Shown piece by piece: positions 30,694-39,872 of a stretch of 64,000 nucleotides of DNA (its first letter is position 1; every line of letters begins with the position of its first letter). Source of the stretch: Mesonia aquimarina (GTDB lineage: Bacteria > Bacteroidota > Bacteroidia > Flavobacteriales > Flavobacteriaceae); the NCBI RefSeq assembly GCF_003667275.1, contig NZ_RCNV01000006.1, forward strand, positions 1-64,000, in the 5' to 3' direction. A program made the position numbers and the translations under genes. Under the pieces are notes generated by a model, which saw only the letters and a list, made by a program, of their open reading frames with translations, was not told the DNA's origin and did not search any database.

Positions 30694-33099
30694 ATGCAAC
30701 AAACTTGTTTTCATTGCGGTAACAATTGCGAAAAAAATTCGGTTTTTTATGATAAAAAAAACTTTTGCTGTAACGGCTGCAAAACTGTTTATGAAATTTT
30801 TTCTAGTAATAATTTATCCTGCTATTATGATTTGCAGTCAGCTCCTGGTGCCATTCCAAAAGAGATTGAAGGAAAATACGATTATCTCGATAATCCTGCT
30901 ATTATTGAAAAATTAGTCGAGTTTGATGACGGAAAACTACAAATTGTAAATCTATATATTCCTCATATTCATTGTAGTTCGTGTATTTGGATTCTTGAAA
31001 ATTTACACAAACTTCAACCGGCAATAAAAAATTCGCAAGTCGATTTTCCCAAGAAAACGATTAGAATCAATTACAATCTTGAGCAATATAATTTGAAGGA
31101 AATCGTAAAATTACTCAATTCTATTGGGTACGAACCTTACATCAGTTTAAACGATTATAGCAAGGGAAAACAACAAATTGATCGAAGTTTAATTTATAAA
31201 TTGGGCGTTGCGGGGTTTGCCTTCGGAAATGTAATGTTCCTCTCTTTTCCTGAATATTTTGAGGTTTCAGAATTTTGGTTAGAACAATACAAACATCTTT
31301 TTCGCTGGTTAATGTTTGGTTTTTCTATTCCGGTGGTTTTTTATGCCGCTCAAGAATATTTTATTTCGGCATATAAAGGTTTACGTTCTAAAATTTTAAA
31401 TATCGATGTTCCCATTTCTTTAGGGATTCTAGTACTTTTTGTAAGAAGTTTTATAGAAATTTTCATGGATTGGGGAAGCGGTTTTTTTGATAGTCTTACC
31501 GGCTTGGTTTTCTTTTTATTACTCGGTAAATTCTTTCAGCAAAAAACCTATTCTTTTTTATCGTTTGAGCGTGATTATAAATCTTATTTCCCTATTGCGG
31601 TTACACGCTTAAATTTTCAGAAAAGTAAAGAAGAAAATATACAAGTTTATGATATTCAGCAAGGCGACAGATTGCTTATTAGAAATAGCGAATTACTACC
31701 CGTAGATTGTATTTTAATCAACGGAAAAGCAGAAATCGATTATAGTTTTGTTACCGGCGAAAGTGAAATGGTTCATAAAAACTCGGGTGATAAACTTTTT
31801 GCAGGCGGTAAGCAACTATCCGGAGCTATAGAAGTTGAAGCTTTAAAATCTGTCGAACAAAGTTACCTCACGCAATTATGGAGTAACGATATTTTCAATA
31901 AAAATAAAGAAGAAACCTTTGTAAATTTAACCAATCACATCAGTAAATATTTTACCTATGTAGTGTTGGCAATTGCTTTTACCGCTACTGCTTTTTGGCT
32001 TTTTATAGATTCTTCGCTTGCAATAAATGTATTTACAGCCGTTTTAATTATCGCTTGTCCTTGCGCATTAGCTTTGTCTACGCCGTTTGCTCTAGGAAAT
32101 ATGTTGCGGATTTTTGGTCGGCAAAAATTATATTTAAAAAATGCGACAATTATTGAAAAGTTAGCCCAAGTTGACACTATAATTTTTGATAAAACCGGAA
32201 CCATTACCACTAATAATCAACGGGAAATTGAATATGAAGGAATTCGTTTAAATGAAGCTGAAGAAGCCTTGCTGAAAAACACACTTCGCTCTTCTAATCA
32301 TCCGTTAAGTAGAGCTTTATATAACTTTTTAGCCGAACAGAATATTCAAACCTTAGATGATTTTGAAGAAGTTACCGGTAATGGGATTTATGCTACCAAA
32401 GCAGAAAATTCTATCCGCTTAGGATCTGCCAAATTTGTAGGAAATACTGCGGAAATAAATACACAAGATACCGCTGTTCACATCCAAACCAATCAAACTT
32501 ACAAAGGAAAATACGTTTTTCATAATCAGTACCGGAATGACGTGGAGCGTCTTTTTAAAGAGCTAAAAAAACAATATCACATTATTATTCTATCGGGCGA
32601 TAATGAAGGTGAAAAAAAAAGGCTGCAAAAATTGTTACCCAAAAACACACAATTACTTTTTAATCAAAAACCGGAAGATAAACTCAATTATATCAAAGCG
32701 CTTCAACAAAAAGGAAATAAAATTGCTATGATTGGGGATGGATTGAACGATGCTGGAGCTTTAGCGCAAAGTGATGTCGGTATTTCTATAGCTGAAAATG
32801 TAAATGTATTTTCGCCAGCTTGCGATGCTATTTTAGAGGCTTCCAATTTTTCTAAAATCGGTAGTTTTTTTAAGGCATCTCACCAAACCATCAACATTAT
32901 AAAGTCAAGTTTTGTGTTGTCGTTTCTTTATAATGTGGTCGGCTTATATTTTGCCGTTACTGGTCAACTTTCACCAATTATCGCCGCTATCTTAATGCCT
33001 TTAAGCTCTATCTCCGTGTTAGTGTATGTAACTCTTTTAACTAATTATAGGGCTCGGAAATTATTTTTCAAACCTAAATTAAAAGCTTATAAAGGTTAA
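30694..33099 (+). CDS. ccoI: copper P-type ATPase for cbb3 oxidase assembly (CcoI/FixI)
   Basis: 801 residues, a P1B-type ATPase delivering copper for the cbb3 CuB centre. A cysteine-rich N-terminal segment (CFHCGNNCEKN ... CCNGCKTVY, 5-33) precedes a heavy-metal-associated domain with HCSSC (about 93-97). There are eight membrane helices. The ion path is CPCAL (about 450-454), the phosphorylation site DKTGTIT (about 498) and the hinge GDGLNDAGAL (about 684). It is the first gene of the cbb3 locus, under an Fnr-type promoter. Confidence 0.94.
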   Translation: MQQTCFHCGNNCEKNSVFYDKKNFCCNGCKTVYEIFSSNNLSCYYDLQSAPGAIPKEIEGKYDYLDNPAIIEKLVEFDDGKLQIVNLYIPHIHCSSCIWILENLHKLQPAIKNSQVDFPKKTIRINYNLEQYNLKEIVKLLNSIGYEPYISLNDYSKGKQQIDRSLIYKLGVAGFAFGNVMFLSFPEYFEVSEFWLEQYKHLFRWLMFGFSIPVVFYAAQEYFISAYKGLRSKILNIDVPISLGILVLFVRSFIEIFMDWGSGFFDSLTGLVFFLLLGKFFQQKTYSFLSFERDYKSYFPIAVTRLNFQKSKEENIQVYDIQQGDRLLIRNSELLPVDCILINGKAEIDYSFVTGESEMVHKNSGDKLFAGGKQLSGAIEVEALKSVEQSYLTQLWSNDIFNKNKEETFVNLTNHISKYFTYVVLAIAFTATAFWLFIDSSLAINVFTAVLIIACPCALALSTPFALGNMLRIFGRQKLYLKNATIIEKLAQVDTIIFDKTGTITTNNQREIEYEGIRLNEAEEALLKNTLRSSNHPLSRALYNFLAEQNIQTLDDFEEVTGNGIYATKAENSIRLGSAKFVGNTAEINTQDTAVHIQTNQTYKGKYVFHNQYRNDVERLFKELKKQYHIIILSGDNEGEKKRLQKLLPKNTQLLFNQKPEDKLNYIKALQQKGNKIAMIGDGLNDAGALAQSDVGISIAENVNVFSPACDAILEASNFSKIGSFFKASHQTINIIKSSFVLSFLYNVVGLYFAVTGQLSPIIAAILMPLSSISVLVYVTLLTNYRARKLFFKPKLKAYKG

Positions 33100-33100
33100 G

Positions 33101-33121
33101 TAATTGACAGGTAGTCAATTA
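33101..33121. promoter_or_regulatory. second dyad upstream of ccoS
   Basis: Perfect 8-bp arms TAATTGAC/GTCAATTA with a 5-nt spacer, directly after the ccoI stop. The half sites are Fnr-like (TTGAC/GTCAA), but the spacer is one base longer than normal. It could be an accessory operator or a weak hairpin terminator for ccoI. Confidence 0.4.
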
Positions 33122-33141
33122 TGTTTTTAAGTTTCCAAACC

Positions 33142-33184
33142 TGACTAATGTCATTTTTTAAGAAAGCCTTCACCTCTAATTTTG
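33142..33184 (+). promoter_or_regulatory. Fnr-type dyad plus -7 element, ccoS-NO-Q-P promoter
   Basis: Dyad TGAC-TAAT-GTCA at 33142-33153 followed by TAATTTTG at 33177-33184 (perfect TAnnTTTG), 33 bp centre to centre, 17 bp before the ccoS ATG. The region around the dyad (CTAATGTCATTTTTTAA) closely resembles that before the 42286 gene. Confidence 0.7.
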
Positions 33185-33201
33185 AGCCATAATCATAAAG
33201 A

Positions 33202-33405
33202 ATGAGTGCAATCTACATTTTATTAGGAATTAGTATTACGGTAGCCATCGTCTTTTTTATCGTGTTTATTTTATCGGTAAGAAAAGGTCAATACGACGAT
33301 GTGTATACGCCTTCGGTACGCATGCTTTTTGATGATGAACTAGTGGAGAAATCACCAAAAGAAAAATCTAAATCACGAGTATTAACTAAACAGAAACAAT
33401 CATAA
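33202..33405 (+). CDS. ccoS: cbb3 oxidase assembly protein CcoS
   Basis: 67 residues: one N-terminal membrane helix (about 3-26) with the family start SAIYILLGISITVAIVFF, then a short charged tail containing GQYDDVYTPSVRML. CcoS is needed for cofactor insertion into the cbb3 oxidase. It ends 2 bp before ccoNO. Confidence 0.88.
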   Translation: MSAIYILLGISITVAIVFFIVFILSVRKGQYDDVYTPSVRMLFDDELVEKSPKEKSKSRVLTKQKQS

Positions 33406-33407
33406 AA

Positions 33408-35606
33408 ATGGAAATGGATCAGTTTTATTACGACAATAAGATCGTAAAAAGATTCTTGTACGCTACAATTTTTTGGGGAATTGTAGGAATGTCCGTCGGA
33501 CTTCTCTTAGCATTTATGTTTTTATTCCCAAACCTAACCGATGGTATATCGTGGCTAAGTTTTGGTCGCTTACGGCCATTGCATACCAATGCTGTAATTT
33601 TTGCCTTTGTAGGAAACGCCATTTTTGCCGGCGTTTATTATTCGTTACAACGCTTGTTAAAAGCAAGGATGTACAGTGATTTTTTAAGTAATGTAAACTT
33701 TTGGGGATGGCAATTAATTATTGTTGCAGCAGCCATCACCTTGCCCTTAGGATTTACTTCCTCTAAAGAATATGCAGAATTAGAATGGCCTATCGATATT
33801 GCTATAGCGGTAATTTGGGTTGTTTTCGGTTGGAACATGATCGCAACTATTTTCAAAAGAAGACAGCGTCATTTGTATGTAGCTATTTGGTTTTATCTAG
33901 CCACGTTTGTTACCGTAGCAGTATTGCATATTTTTAACAGTATTGAATTACCGGTAAGTGCTTTGAAAAGTTATTCGGTTTATGCGGGAGTGCAAGATGC
34001 TTTGGTACAATGGTGGTACGGACATAATGCGGTAGCATTTTTCTTAACCACACCGTTTTTGGGATTAATGTATTACTTTGTTCCTAAAGCAGCTAATCGT
34101 CCTGTTTATTCTTACCGATTATCCATTGTTCACTTCTGGTCATTAATTTTTATTTACATCTGGGCGGGACCTCATCATTTGCTGTATTCCTCTTTACCTG
34201 ATTGGGCGCAGAATTTAGGAGTTGCTTTTTCAATTATGCTTATTGCTCCATCTTGGGGAGGGATGATTAATGGTTTATTGACTTTACGTGGAGCTTGGGA
34301 TAAAGTAAGAACAGATCCGGTTTTAAAATTTATGGTGGTGGCAATCACGGGTTACGGAATGGCAACTTTCGAAGGACCCATGCTTTCACTTAAAAATATA
34401 AATGCCATTGCGCATTTTAGTGATTGGGTAATCGCGCATGTACACGTGGGGGCTTTAGCTTGGAATGGTTTCTTAACCTTCGGAATGGTCTATTGGCTTG
34501 TTCCTCGTTTGGTAAAAAGAGATTTGTGGTCGGTTAAACTAGCAAACGTACATTTTTGGATTGGTACTTTAGGAATCATTATGTATGCGCTCCCAATGTA
34601 TGTAGCCGGTTTTGTACAAGCTTCGATGTGGAAACAATTTAACCCGGACGGAACACTTGTTTACGGTAACTTTTTAGAAACCTTACAAGAAATTATCCCA
34701 ATGTATTGGATGCGTGCCATCGGCGGAAGCTTATATATAGTTGGTGCATTTGTAATGCTATTCAATATTGTAAAAACCATTAAAGCAGGAAGTAACGTAA
34801 CCGATGAATTAGCTGAAGCAGCTCCACTTAAGAAAGTTACCAAAAGACGTGTTAGCGGTGAAGGCTATCATACGTGGTTAGAGCGCAGACCAGTTAAACT
34901 AACTATTTTTGCAACCATCGCAATTTTAATTGGTGGAGCGGTACAAATTATACCAACTTTAATGGTAGATTCTAATATACCCACCATTTCTAGCGTAAAA
35001 CCATATACGCCTTTAGAATTAGAAGGTAGAGATATCTACATACGAGAAAGTTGTGTCTCTTGCCATTCGCAAATGATTCGCCCTTTTAGAAGTGAAGTGG
35101 AACGTTATGGAGAATATTCTAAAGCAGGAGAATATGTATACGATCATCCATTCTTATGGGGAAGTAAACGTACCGGACCTGATTTATTTAGAGTTGGTGG
35201 AAAATATTCAGACAATTGGCATTTCAATCATTTCTACGATCCACAGACTACTTCTTCCGGTTCCATAATGCCAAGTTACAAATGGCTGATTAAAAATGAA
35301 CATGATCGTTCACAGACTGAAGACAAAATGCGAGTAATGGTTCAGTTAGGTGTTCCTTATACCGAAGAAGAAATCGCTCGTGCACAACAATGGATGGACG
35401 AACAAGCAACCGAAATTCAAAAAAGCCTTTACAGCGATCCTGATTTTGCTGAAAGCTATGAAGCCGATAAAAAGTTTGCCCAAGAAAACGGAATGGATTT
35501 TATAGAAATGAAAGACCGAGAAGTTATCGCACTCATTGCTTACATACAGCGCTTAGGTACCGATATTAAAATAAAAGAAAATACTAACGAAATAAGTTCA
35601 AAATAA
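33408..35606 (+). CDS. ccoN: fused cbb3 cytochrome c oxidase subunits I and II (CcoNO)
   Basis: 732 residues in which the haem-copper catalytic subunit CcoN (about 1-470, twelve helices; HTNAVIFAFVGNAIFAGVYY, WWYGHNAVAFFLTTPFLG, GPHHLLY with metal-ligand histidines, and HVHVGALAWNG with the haem ligands) is fused to the monohaem cytochrome c subunit CcoO (about 490-732). CcoO carries one c-type haem motif CVSCH (about residue 549) with downstream MPSYKWL as probable axial Met. The fusion is usual in Bacteroidota. It is the terminal oxidase for low oxygen. Confidence 0.95.
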   Translation: MEMDQFYYDNKIVKRFLYATIFWGIVGMSVGLLLAFMFLFPNLTDGISWLSFGRLRPLHTNAVIFAFVGNAIFAGVYYSLQRLLKARMYSDFLSNVNFWGWQLIIVAAAITLPLGFTSSKEYAELEWPIDIAIAVIWVVFGWNMIATIFKRRQRHLYVAIWFYLATFVTVAVLHIFNSIELPVSALKSYSVYAGVQDALVQWWYGHNAVAFFLTTPFLGLMYYFVPKAANRPVYSYRLSIVHFWSLIFIYIWAGPHHLLYSSLPDWAQNLGVAFSIMLIAPSWGGMINGLLTLRGAWDKVRTDPVLKFMVVAITGYGMATFEGPMLSLKNINAIAHFSDWVIAHVHVGALAWNGFLTFGMVYWLVPRLVKRDLWSVKLANVHFWIGTLGIIMYALPMYVAGFVQASMWKQFNPDGTLVYGNFLETLQEIIPMYWMRAIGGSLYIVGAFVMLFNIVKTIKAGSNVTDELAEAAPLKKVTKRRVSGEGYHTWLERRPVKLTIFATIAILIGGAVQIIPTLMVDSNIPTISSVKPYTPLELEGRDIYIRESCVSCHSQMIRPFRSEVERYGEYSKAGEYVYDHPFLWGSKRTGPDLFRVGGKYSDNWHFNHFYDPQTTSSGSIMPSYKWLIKNEHDRSQTEDKMRVMVQLGVPYTEEEIARAQQWMDEQATEIQKSLYSDPDFAESYEADKKFAQENGMDFIEMKDREVIALIAYIQRLGTDIKIKENTNEISSK

Positions 35607-35614
35607 CTGAAGCC

Positions 35615-35800
35615 ATGCTCAAATTTATAAAAGGAAATTTAGAAACCATCGATGGCGTAGAAGTCTACCCAATGATTTCTTTACTTATATTTTTCTTCTT
35701 CTTTGCAGGTTTAATTTGGTGGGTTTTTACAGCAAAGAAAGATTATATCAAAGAAGTAAGTAAACTTCCCCTAGAAACCGATAAAGATTCTGTATTATGA
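35615..35800 (+). CDS. ccoQ: small cbb3 oxidase subunit CcoQ-like
   Basis: 61 residues with one central helix (PMISLLIFFFFFAGLIWWVF) and a charged C-terminus. Size, position between ccoNO and ccoP and topology match CcoQ/FixQ; sequence conservation in this family is low. It overlaps the ccoP start by 4 bp. Confidence 0.8.
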   Translation: MLKFIKGNLETIDGVEVYPMISLLIFFFFFAGLIWWVFTAKKDYIKEVSKLPLETDKDSVL

Positions 35801-36756
35801 AAAGTCTACCCTCTTACATTCGCGTATTTTTATTCTTAATCATCGGGTATTTATTAATTGAATATACCGTTGAAGTCCAAGATGGTTCTGTTTTTAGTAC
35901 CTATCCACTTGCTTGGGTGGTATTAGGAATCGCAGGTTTATTTGCTGTCGCTATAGAACTTTGTGTAGAAGCATTACGGACTATTTTATTCAGATCGCTA
36001 GACGAAGAAGCAAAACAGCGATATATAAATGCTGAAATAGCACGGAATGAAAAACGAACTGCTTGGTTGAAAAAACTTTACAACAAATTAGTTGACAGAA
36101 AACCAATTGAGAAAGAAGAAGAAATTATTCTTGATCATAATTACGACGGTATAAAAGAATTAGACAACAACCTTCCGCCTTGGTGGTTATACGGTTTTTA
36201 TGCTAGCATTATTTTCGGAGTAGTTTACATGGCAAGATATCATATTTTTCAAGATAAGAATCAAATCGAAGAATATGAAGCTGAAGTAATTGAAGCAAAA
36301 CTCGCTATTGAAGAATACAAAAAAACCGCCAAAAATTTAGTGGATGTAAATACCGTAGAATTATTGACTGATGAAGCAGATCTTGCTGCCGGAGAGAAGG
36401 TTTTTCAAATCAACTGTGTAGCTTGTCATAAAGCAGATGGCGGTGGAGGAATTGGTCCGAACTTAACTGATAAATACTGGATTTTAGGAGGCGGAATAAA
36501 AAATGTGTTTAGAACTATTTCTGAAGGAGGTCGCTCCGGTAAAGGAATGGTGGCTTGGGAGCAAACCTTAAAACCGGTAGAACGTGCTCAGGTAGCAAGT
36601 TACGTATTGTCATTGCAAGGAACCACGCCCACAGAACCCAAAGATCCTGAGGGAGAAATTTGGGTAGAAGAAGGCGATGCTCCTAAAGCCGATGAGGTTG
36701 AACGTGCAGAAAATAATACTTCCGTAGATACTTTAAATGTAACCGATAATATCTAA
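35797..36756 (+). CDS. ccoP: cbb3 oxidase cytochrome c subunit CcoP
   Basis: 319 residues. Two N-terminal helices (about 10-50) and a third (WWLYGFYASIIFGVVYMARY, about 128-148) that follows the YDGIKELDNNLPPWW motif of the CcoP N-terminal domain. A cytochrome c domain (about 205-280) has a single haem motif CVACH, with GPNLTDKYW and KGMVAWEQTL containing the axial Met. Proteobacterial CcoP has two haems; only one is encoded here. The C-terminus is acidic. Confidence 0.93.
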   Translation: MKSLPSYIRVFLFLIIGYLLIEYTVEVQDGSVFSTYPLAWVVLGIAGLFAVAIELCVEALRTILFRSLDEEAKQRYINAEIARNEKRTAWLKKLYNKLVDRKPIEKEEEIILDHNYDGIKELDNNLPPWWLYGFYASIIFGVVYMARYHIFQDKNQIEEYEAEVIEAKLAIEEYKKTAKNLVDVNTVELLTDEADLAAGEKVFQINCVACHKADGGGGIGPNLTDKYWILGGGIKNVFRTISEGGRSGKGMVAWEQTLKPVERAQVASYVLSLQGTTPTEPKDPEGEIWVEEGDAPKADEVERAENNTSVDTLNVTDNI

Positions 36757-36844
36757 AAAGCAACTACCTCGGAGGTCAAGCTCACGAGGTGTTCTACGGA
36801 AAACCCTTTATAATTTAGAGGCAAGCCTTGGTATATTAAACCCT

Positions 36845-36945
36845 TTGGCAGTGCCAATAAATCGTCTGAAACTAGAATTAGCAGTTTTTCATTAGAACCA
36901 GAATAAATAAGTTTTGTTTAAGCTTAAAAGGTTTCAGGCGATTTT
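36845..36945 (+). promoter_or_regulatory. dyads in the ccoP-ccoG gap
   Basis: In the 203-bp gap there is a perfect palindrome TTGGCA-G-TGCCAA (36845-36857), followed by a long-range inverted repeat AAATCGTCTGAAAC (36859-36872) and GTTTCAGGCGATTT (36931-36944), 13 of 14 bases matching, which could fold just before the ccoG start at 36960. The role is unknown: leader structure, operator or degenerate repeat element. Confidence 0.4.
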
Positions 36946-36959
36946 ATAAAAATTTAAAC

Positions 36960-38381
36960 ATGGAAACGCCAAACAACGAAAAATTTAGAGATTCTATAGG
37001 AACCATCAATCAAGAAGGAAAACGCTCTTGGATTTTTCCAAAAAAGCCGGTTGGTAAATTTTATAAATATAGAACCTGGGTAAGTTATGGATTGTTATTG
37101 TTTCTTTTTTCAGCTCCTTTTATCAAAATTAATGGCAATCAATTTTTATTATTCAATGTTTTAGAGCGTCGGTTTAATATTTTTGGCTTCCCTTTTTGGC
37201 CTCAAGATTTTCATTTGTTTGTGATTTCGATGATCATTGGGGTTGTTTTTGTCATTTTATTCACTGTCGCGTTTGGTCGTATTTTTTGTGGGTGGATTTG
37301 TCCGCAAACCATTTTTATGGAAATGGTTTTTAGAAGAATTGAATATTTAATTGAAGGAGATCGTGGTAAACAAATTCGTTTAGCAAAACAAGCTTGGAAT
37401 GCCGAAAAAATAAGAAAGCGTGTCATAAAATGGATACTCTTTTTTATCATCAGTTTTTTAATTGCCAACATTTTTCTAGCTTATTTAATAGGTAGCGATC
37501 AACTGATTAGATATATTACCGAAGGTCCATTTTCGCATATCAGTACGTTAATTTCTTTACTCATTTTTACGGCTGTTTTTTATTTCATTTTTGCTTGGTT
37601 TAGAGAGCAAGTTTGTATTATCGCTTGTCCCTACGGAAGACTACAAGGTGTTTTGCTCGATAAAAAATCGATTGTTGTTGCGTATGATTACAAGCGTGGG
37701 GAAAAGAAAAAAGGTAGAGCTAAATTCAAGAAGAAGGAAGATCGCGCTGCTAGCGGAAAAGGCGATTGTATCGATTGTTTTCAATGTGTGCAAGTTTGCC
37801 CTACCGGAATCGATATCAGAAACGGTACGCAACTAGAATGTGTAAATTGTACCGCTTGTATAGATGCTTGCGATGCCATGATGGAAAATGTAAATCTACC
37901 CAAAGGACTCATTCGTTATGCAAGTGAAGAAAATATAGCTGAGAAGAAAAAATTTAAATTCAATTCCCGCTTAAAAGGTTACACGGCAGTATTAATCATT
38001 CTTATCGGTGTGCTTACCGGCATGTTGTTTTTACGTAATGATGTAGAGGCATCTATTCTTCGTTTACCCGGACAACTGTATGAGAAAAAGGAAAATAACA
38101 TTATTAGAAATGTATACACTTTTAAATTAGTGAATAAAACCACAGAATCTATAGAAGATGTACACTTCGAACTTATTTCGCATATAGGAAAAATTGAAGC
38201 GGTTCGTCACGAAAATTTTGAAGTCCCTAAACAAGGATTATCGGAAGGTACTTTGTTTATCGATATAAATCAAGCTGCTTTAAAAACTGATAAAGAACGT
38301 TTAAAAATTGGTGTTTACAGCGGAGAAAAATTAATTGAAACCACTAAAGCCGCCTTTTTAGGACCGCGCAGCTTTAGGTAG
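36960..38381 (+). CDS. ccoG: cytochrome c oxidase accessory protein CcoG (FixG/RdxA)
   Basis: 473 residues. Five membrane helices carry Cys motifs typical of the family (FGRIFCGWICPQTIFMEMVFR; CIIACPYGRLQGVL). A ferredoxin-like segment has two 4Fe-4S clusters (CIDCFQCVQVCPTG and CVNCTACIDACD, about 265-310). The C-terminal Ig-like FixG domain covers about 365-470. It acts in copper reduction/handling for the cbb3 oxidase in the inner membrane. Confidence 0.94.
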   Translation: METPNNEKFRDSIGTINQEGKRSWIFPKKPVGKFYKYRTWVSYGLLLFLFSAPFIKINGNQFLLFNVLERRFNIFGFPFWPQDFHLFVISMIIGVVFVILFTVAFGRIFCGWICPQTIFMEMVFRRIEYLIEGDRGKQIRLAKQAWNAEKIRKRVIKWILFFIISFLIANIFLAYLIGSDQLIRYITEGPFSHISTLISLLIFTAVFYFIFAWFREQVCIIACPYGRLQGVLLDKKSIVVAYDYKRGEKKKGRAKFKKKEDRAASGKGDCIDCFQCVQVCPTGIDIRNGTQLECVNCTACIDACDAMMENVNLPKGLIRYASEENIAEKKKFKFNSRLKGYTAVLIILIGVLTGMLFLRNDVEASILRLPGQLYEKKENNIIRNVYTFKLVNKTTESIEDVHFELISHIGKIEAVRHENFEVPKQGLSEGTLFIDINQAALKTDKERLKIGVYSGEKLIETTKAAFLGPRSFR

Positions 38382-38386
38382 AATGC

Positions 38387-38473
38387 GTCATTCCGTGCTT
38401 GACACGGAATCTCATTCTAAATTTTAAAAAAAGAAATTTGAGGATGAGACCCTGAATCAAGTTCAGGGTGACG
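38387..38473. repeat. dispersed intergenic repeat, copy 3 (best preserved)
   Basis: Two inverted arms of about 30 bp. The left is GTCATTCCGTGCTTGACACG then GAATCTCAT; the right, in reverse complement, is GTCACCCTGAACTTGATTCA then GGGTCTCAT. Each arm is itself a small palindrome (CTGAACTTGATTCAG type). Total about 87 bp, in the ccoG-ccoH gap. Confidence 0.65.
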
Positions 38474-38506
38474 ATAGATATAGAATAATTATTTAAATGT
38501 AAGAAA

Positions 38507-38950
38507 ATGAAAAAATTAAATTGGGGTTACAGTATCGTTATAGCAATTGTATGTTTTATCAGTTTTATCATGTTTTTTGTGATTAAAATGAGTACCGACA
38601 AAAAATACGAACACGATTTGGTAACAGAAGAATATTATAAACAAGAATTGGCCTATCAATCAGAAATTGATGCACGACAAAATTCTGCTGAATTAATCGA
38701 AAATATTCAGGTTAAAAATACAGCTGAAGGAATTACAATTCTTTTTCCCAATAAAAAGAAAAATATAAGCGGTACAATTTTGCTCTATCGTCCTTCCAAT
38801 AAAAAATTGGATCTAGAATTTCCTATTGACTCTGCACAGAAAGAAATGCTTATTCCTACTGAAAAATTAGTCGAAGGAAAATATGAGCTGTCCATTCATT
38901 GGGATTCTGACGGAACTTCCTACCTATTTAAGAAAAATCTAAAAATTTAA
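38507..38950 (+). CDS. ccoH: FixH/CcoH family protein
   Basis: 147 residues: one N-terminal helix (WGYSIVIAIVCFISFIMFFVI, 5-25) and a periplasmic domain with ITILFPNKKKNISGTILLYRPSNKKLD and the terminal YELSIHWDSDG, as in FixH. CcoH stabilises cbb3 oxidase assembly. It is 2 bp upstream of the SafE-like gene and follows ccoG. Confidence 0.88.
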   Translation: MKKLNWGYSIVIAIVCFISFIMFFVIKMSTDKKYEHDLVTEEYYKQELAYQSEIDARQNSAELIENIQVKNTAEGITILFPNKKKNISGTILLYRPSNKKLDLEFPIDSAQKEMLIPTEKLVEGKYELSIHWDSDGTSYLFKKNLKI

Positions 38951-38952
38951 GC

Positions 38953-39675
38953 GTGCTTTATTCAGCTTTCATATTAGGTTTATTGGGAAGTTTTCACTGC
39001 GTAGGAATGTGCGGTCCTATTGCGTTTATGCTTCCTTTAGATCGAAAAAGTAAGTTGAAAAAAACTTTCCAGTTAAGCTTATACCATCTAGGTAGATTAT
39101 TTACGTATAGCTTTATTGGACTCTTGTTTGGGTTGGTTGGGAAGAGCTTATATCTTTTCGGCATTCAACAAAAAATTTCTATTATTATTGGTTTAATAAT
39201 GATTTTAGTGATTATTATTCCGCATAAAACTTTCAGTAAATATAATTTTTCAAAGCCTGTTTTTAAGATCATCACAAAAGTAAAATCAGCATTAGGAAAA
39301 GAGCTTCAGAAAAAAACACCCGATACTTTTTTTACCATCGGTTTTTTAAATGGTTTTTTACCTTGTGGTTTACTTTATATGGCTATTTTCGGCTCTTTTG
39401 CGTTTGAAAGTGTGGCGATGAGTTTGCTCTATATGTTTCTTTTTGGATTAGGAACTATTCCGTTAATGACTGTGGTGGTATTTGCCGGAAACACCATAAA
39501 CGGATCCTGGCGACAAAAAATTCAAAAAGCGATTCCTATTTTTGTCGTACTAATTGGAATGTTATTTATTCTTCGCGGTTTAGGTTTGGGTATCCCGTAT
39601 GTTTCTCCAAAAACTATCCATACCACCGAAAAGATTTCTTCTCAAATAAATTGTCACGCGCCATACAAGGGATAG
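38953..39675 (+). CDS. SafE/TauE-like membrane protein of the cbb3 locus
   Basis: 240 residues starting with GTG at 38953. About six helices with duplicated Pro/Cys motifs GSFHCVGMCGPIAFMLPL (about 11-28) and NGFLPCGLLYMAIFG (about 134-148), the UreH/DsbD-like sulfite-exporter branch often found at the end of cco operons in Bacteroidota. The cysteines suggest copper or thiol transfer across the membrane rather than sulfite export; that is inference. Confidence 0.85.
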   Translation: MLYSAFILGLLGSFHCVGMCGPIAFMLPLDRKSKLKKTFQLSLYHLGRLFTYSFIGLLFGLVGKSLYLFGIQQKISIIIGLIMILVIIIPHKTFSKYNFSKPVFKIITKVKSALGKELQKKTPDTFFTIGFLNGFLPCGLLYMAIFGSFAFESVAMSLLYMFLFGLGTIPLMTVVVFAGNTINGSWRQKIQKAIPIFVVLIGMLFILRGLGLGIPYVSPKTIHTTEKISSQINCHAPYKG

Positions 39676-39798
39676 CAGTCACAACCATTTTTACTTGACC
39701 ATTTCTTTCGACTGCGTTCAAGGCGACAATATAAAAGAGTACAAATAGCCAGTTCCTTTGGTTTATCCAGAAAATTTTCCACAAAAATTTCTTTTTAC

Positions 39799-39848
39799 TA
39801 AAATATGCGAAATATCATATTTTAAAATGTTGTAGGACGCTAGTTTTG
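39799..39848 (+). promoter_or_regulatory. palindrome plus -7 element before the CoA transferase
   Basis: Perfect 9-bp arms TAAAATATG/CATATTTTA around an 8-nt centre (39799-39824). TAGTTTTG at 39841-39848 is a perfect TAnnTTTG -7 element, again exactly 33 bp from the dyad centre. The inner bases read TGCG-AAAT-ATCA, a diverged Crp/Fnr-type box. Confidence 0.5.
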
Positions 39849-39872
39849 CTGCTGAAAATAAACACAAATACT

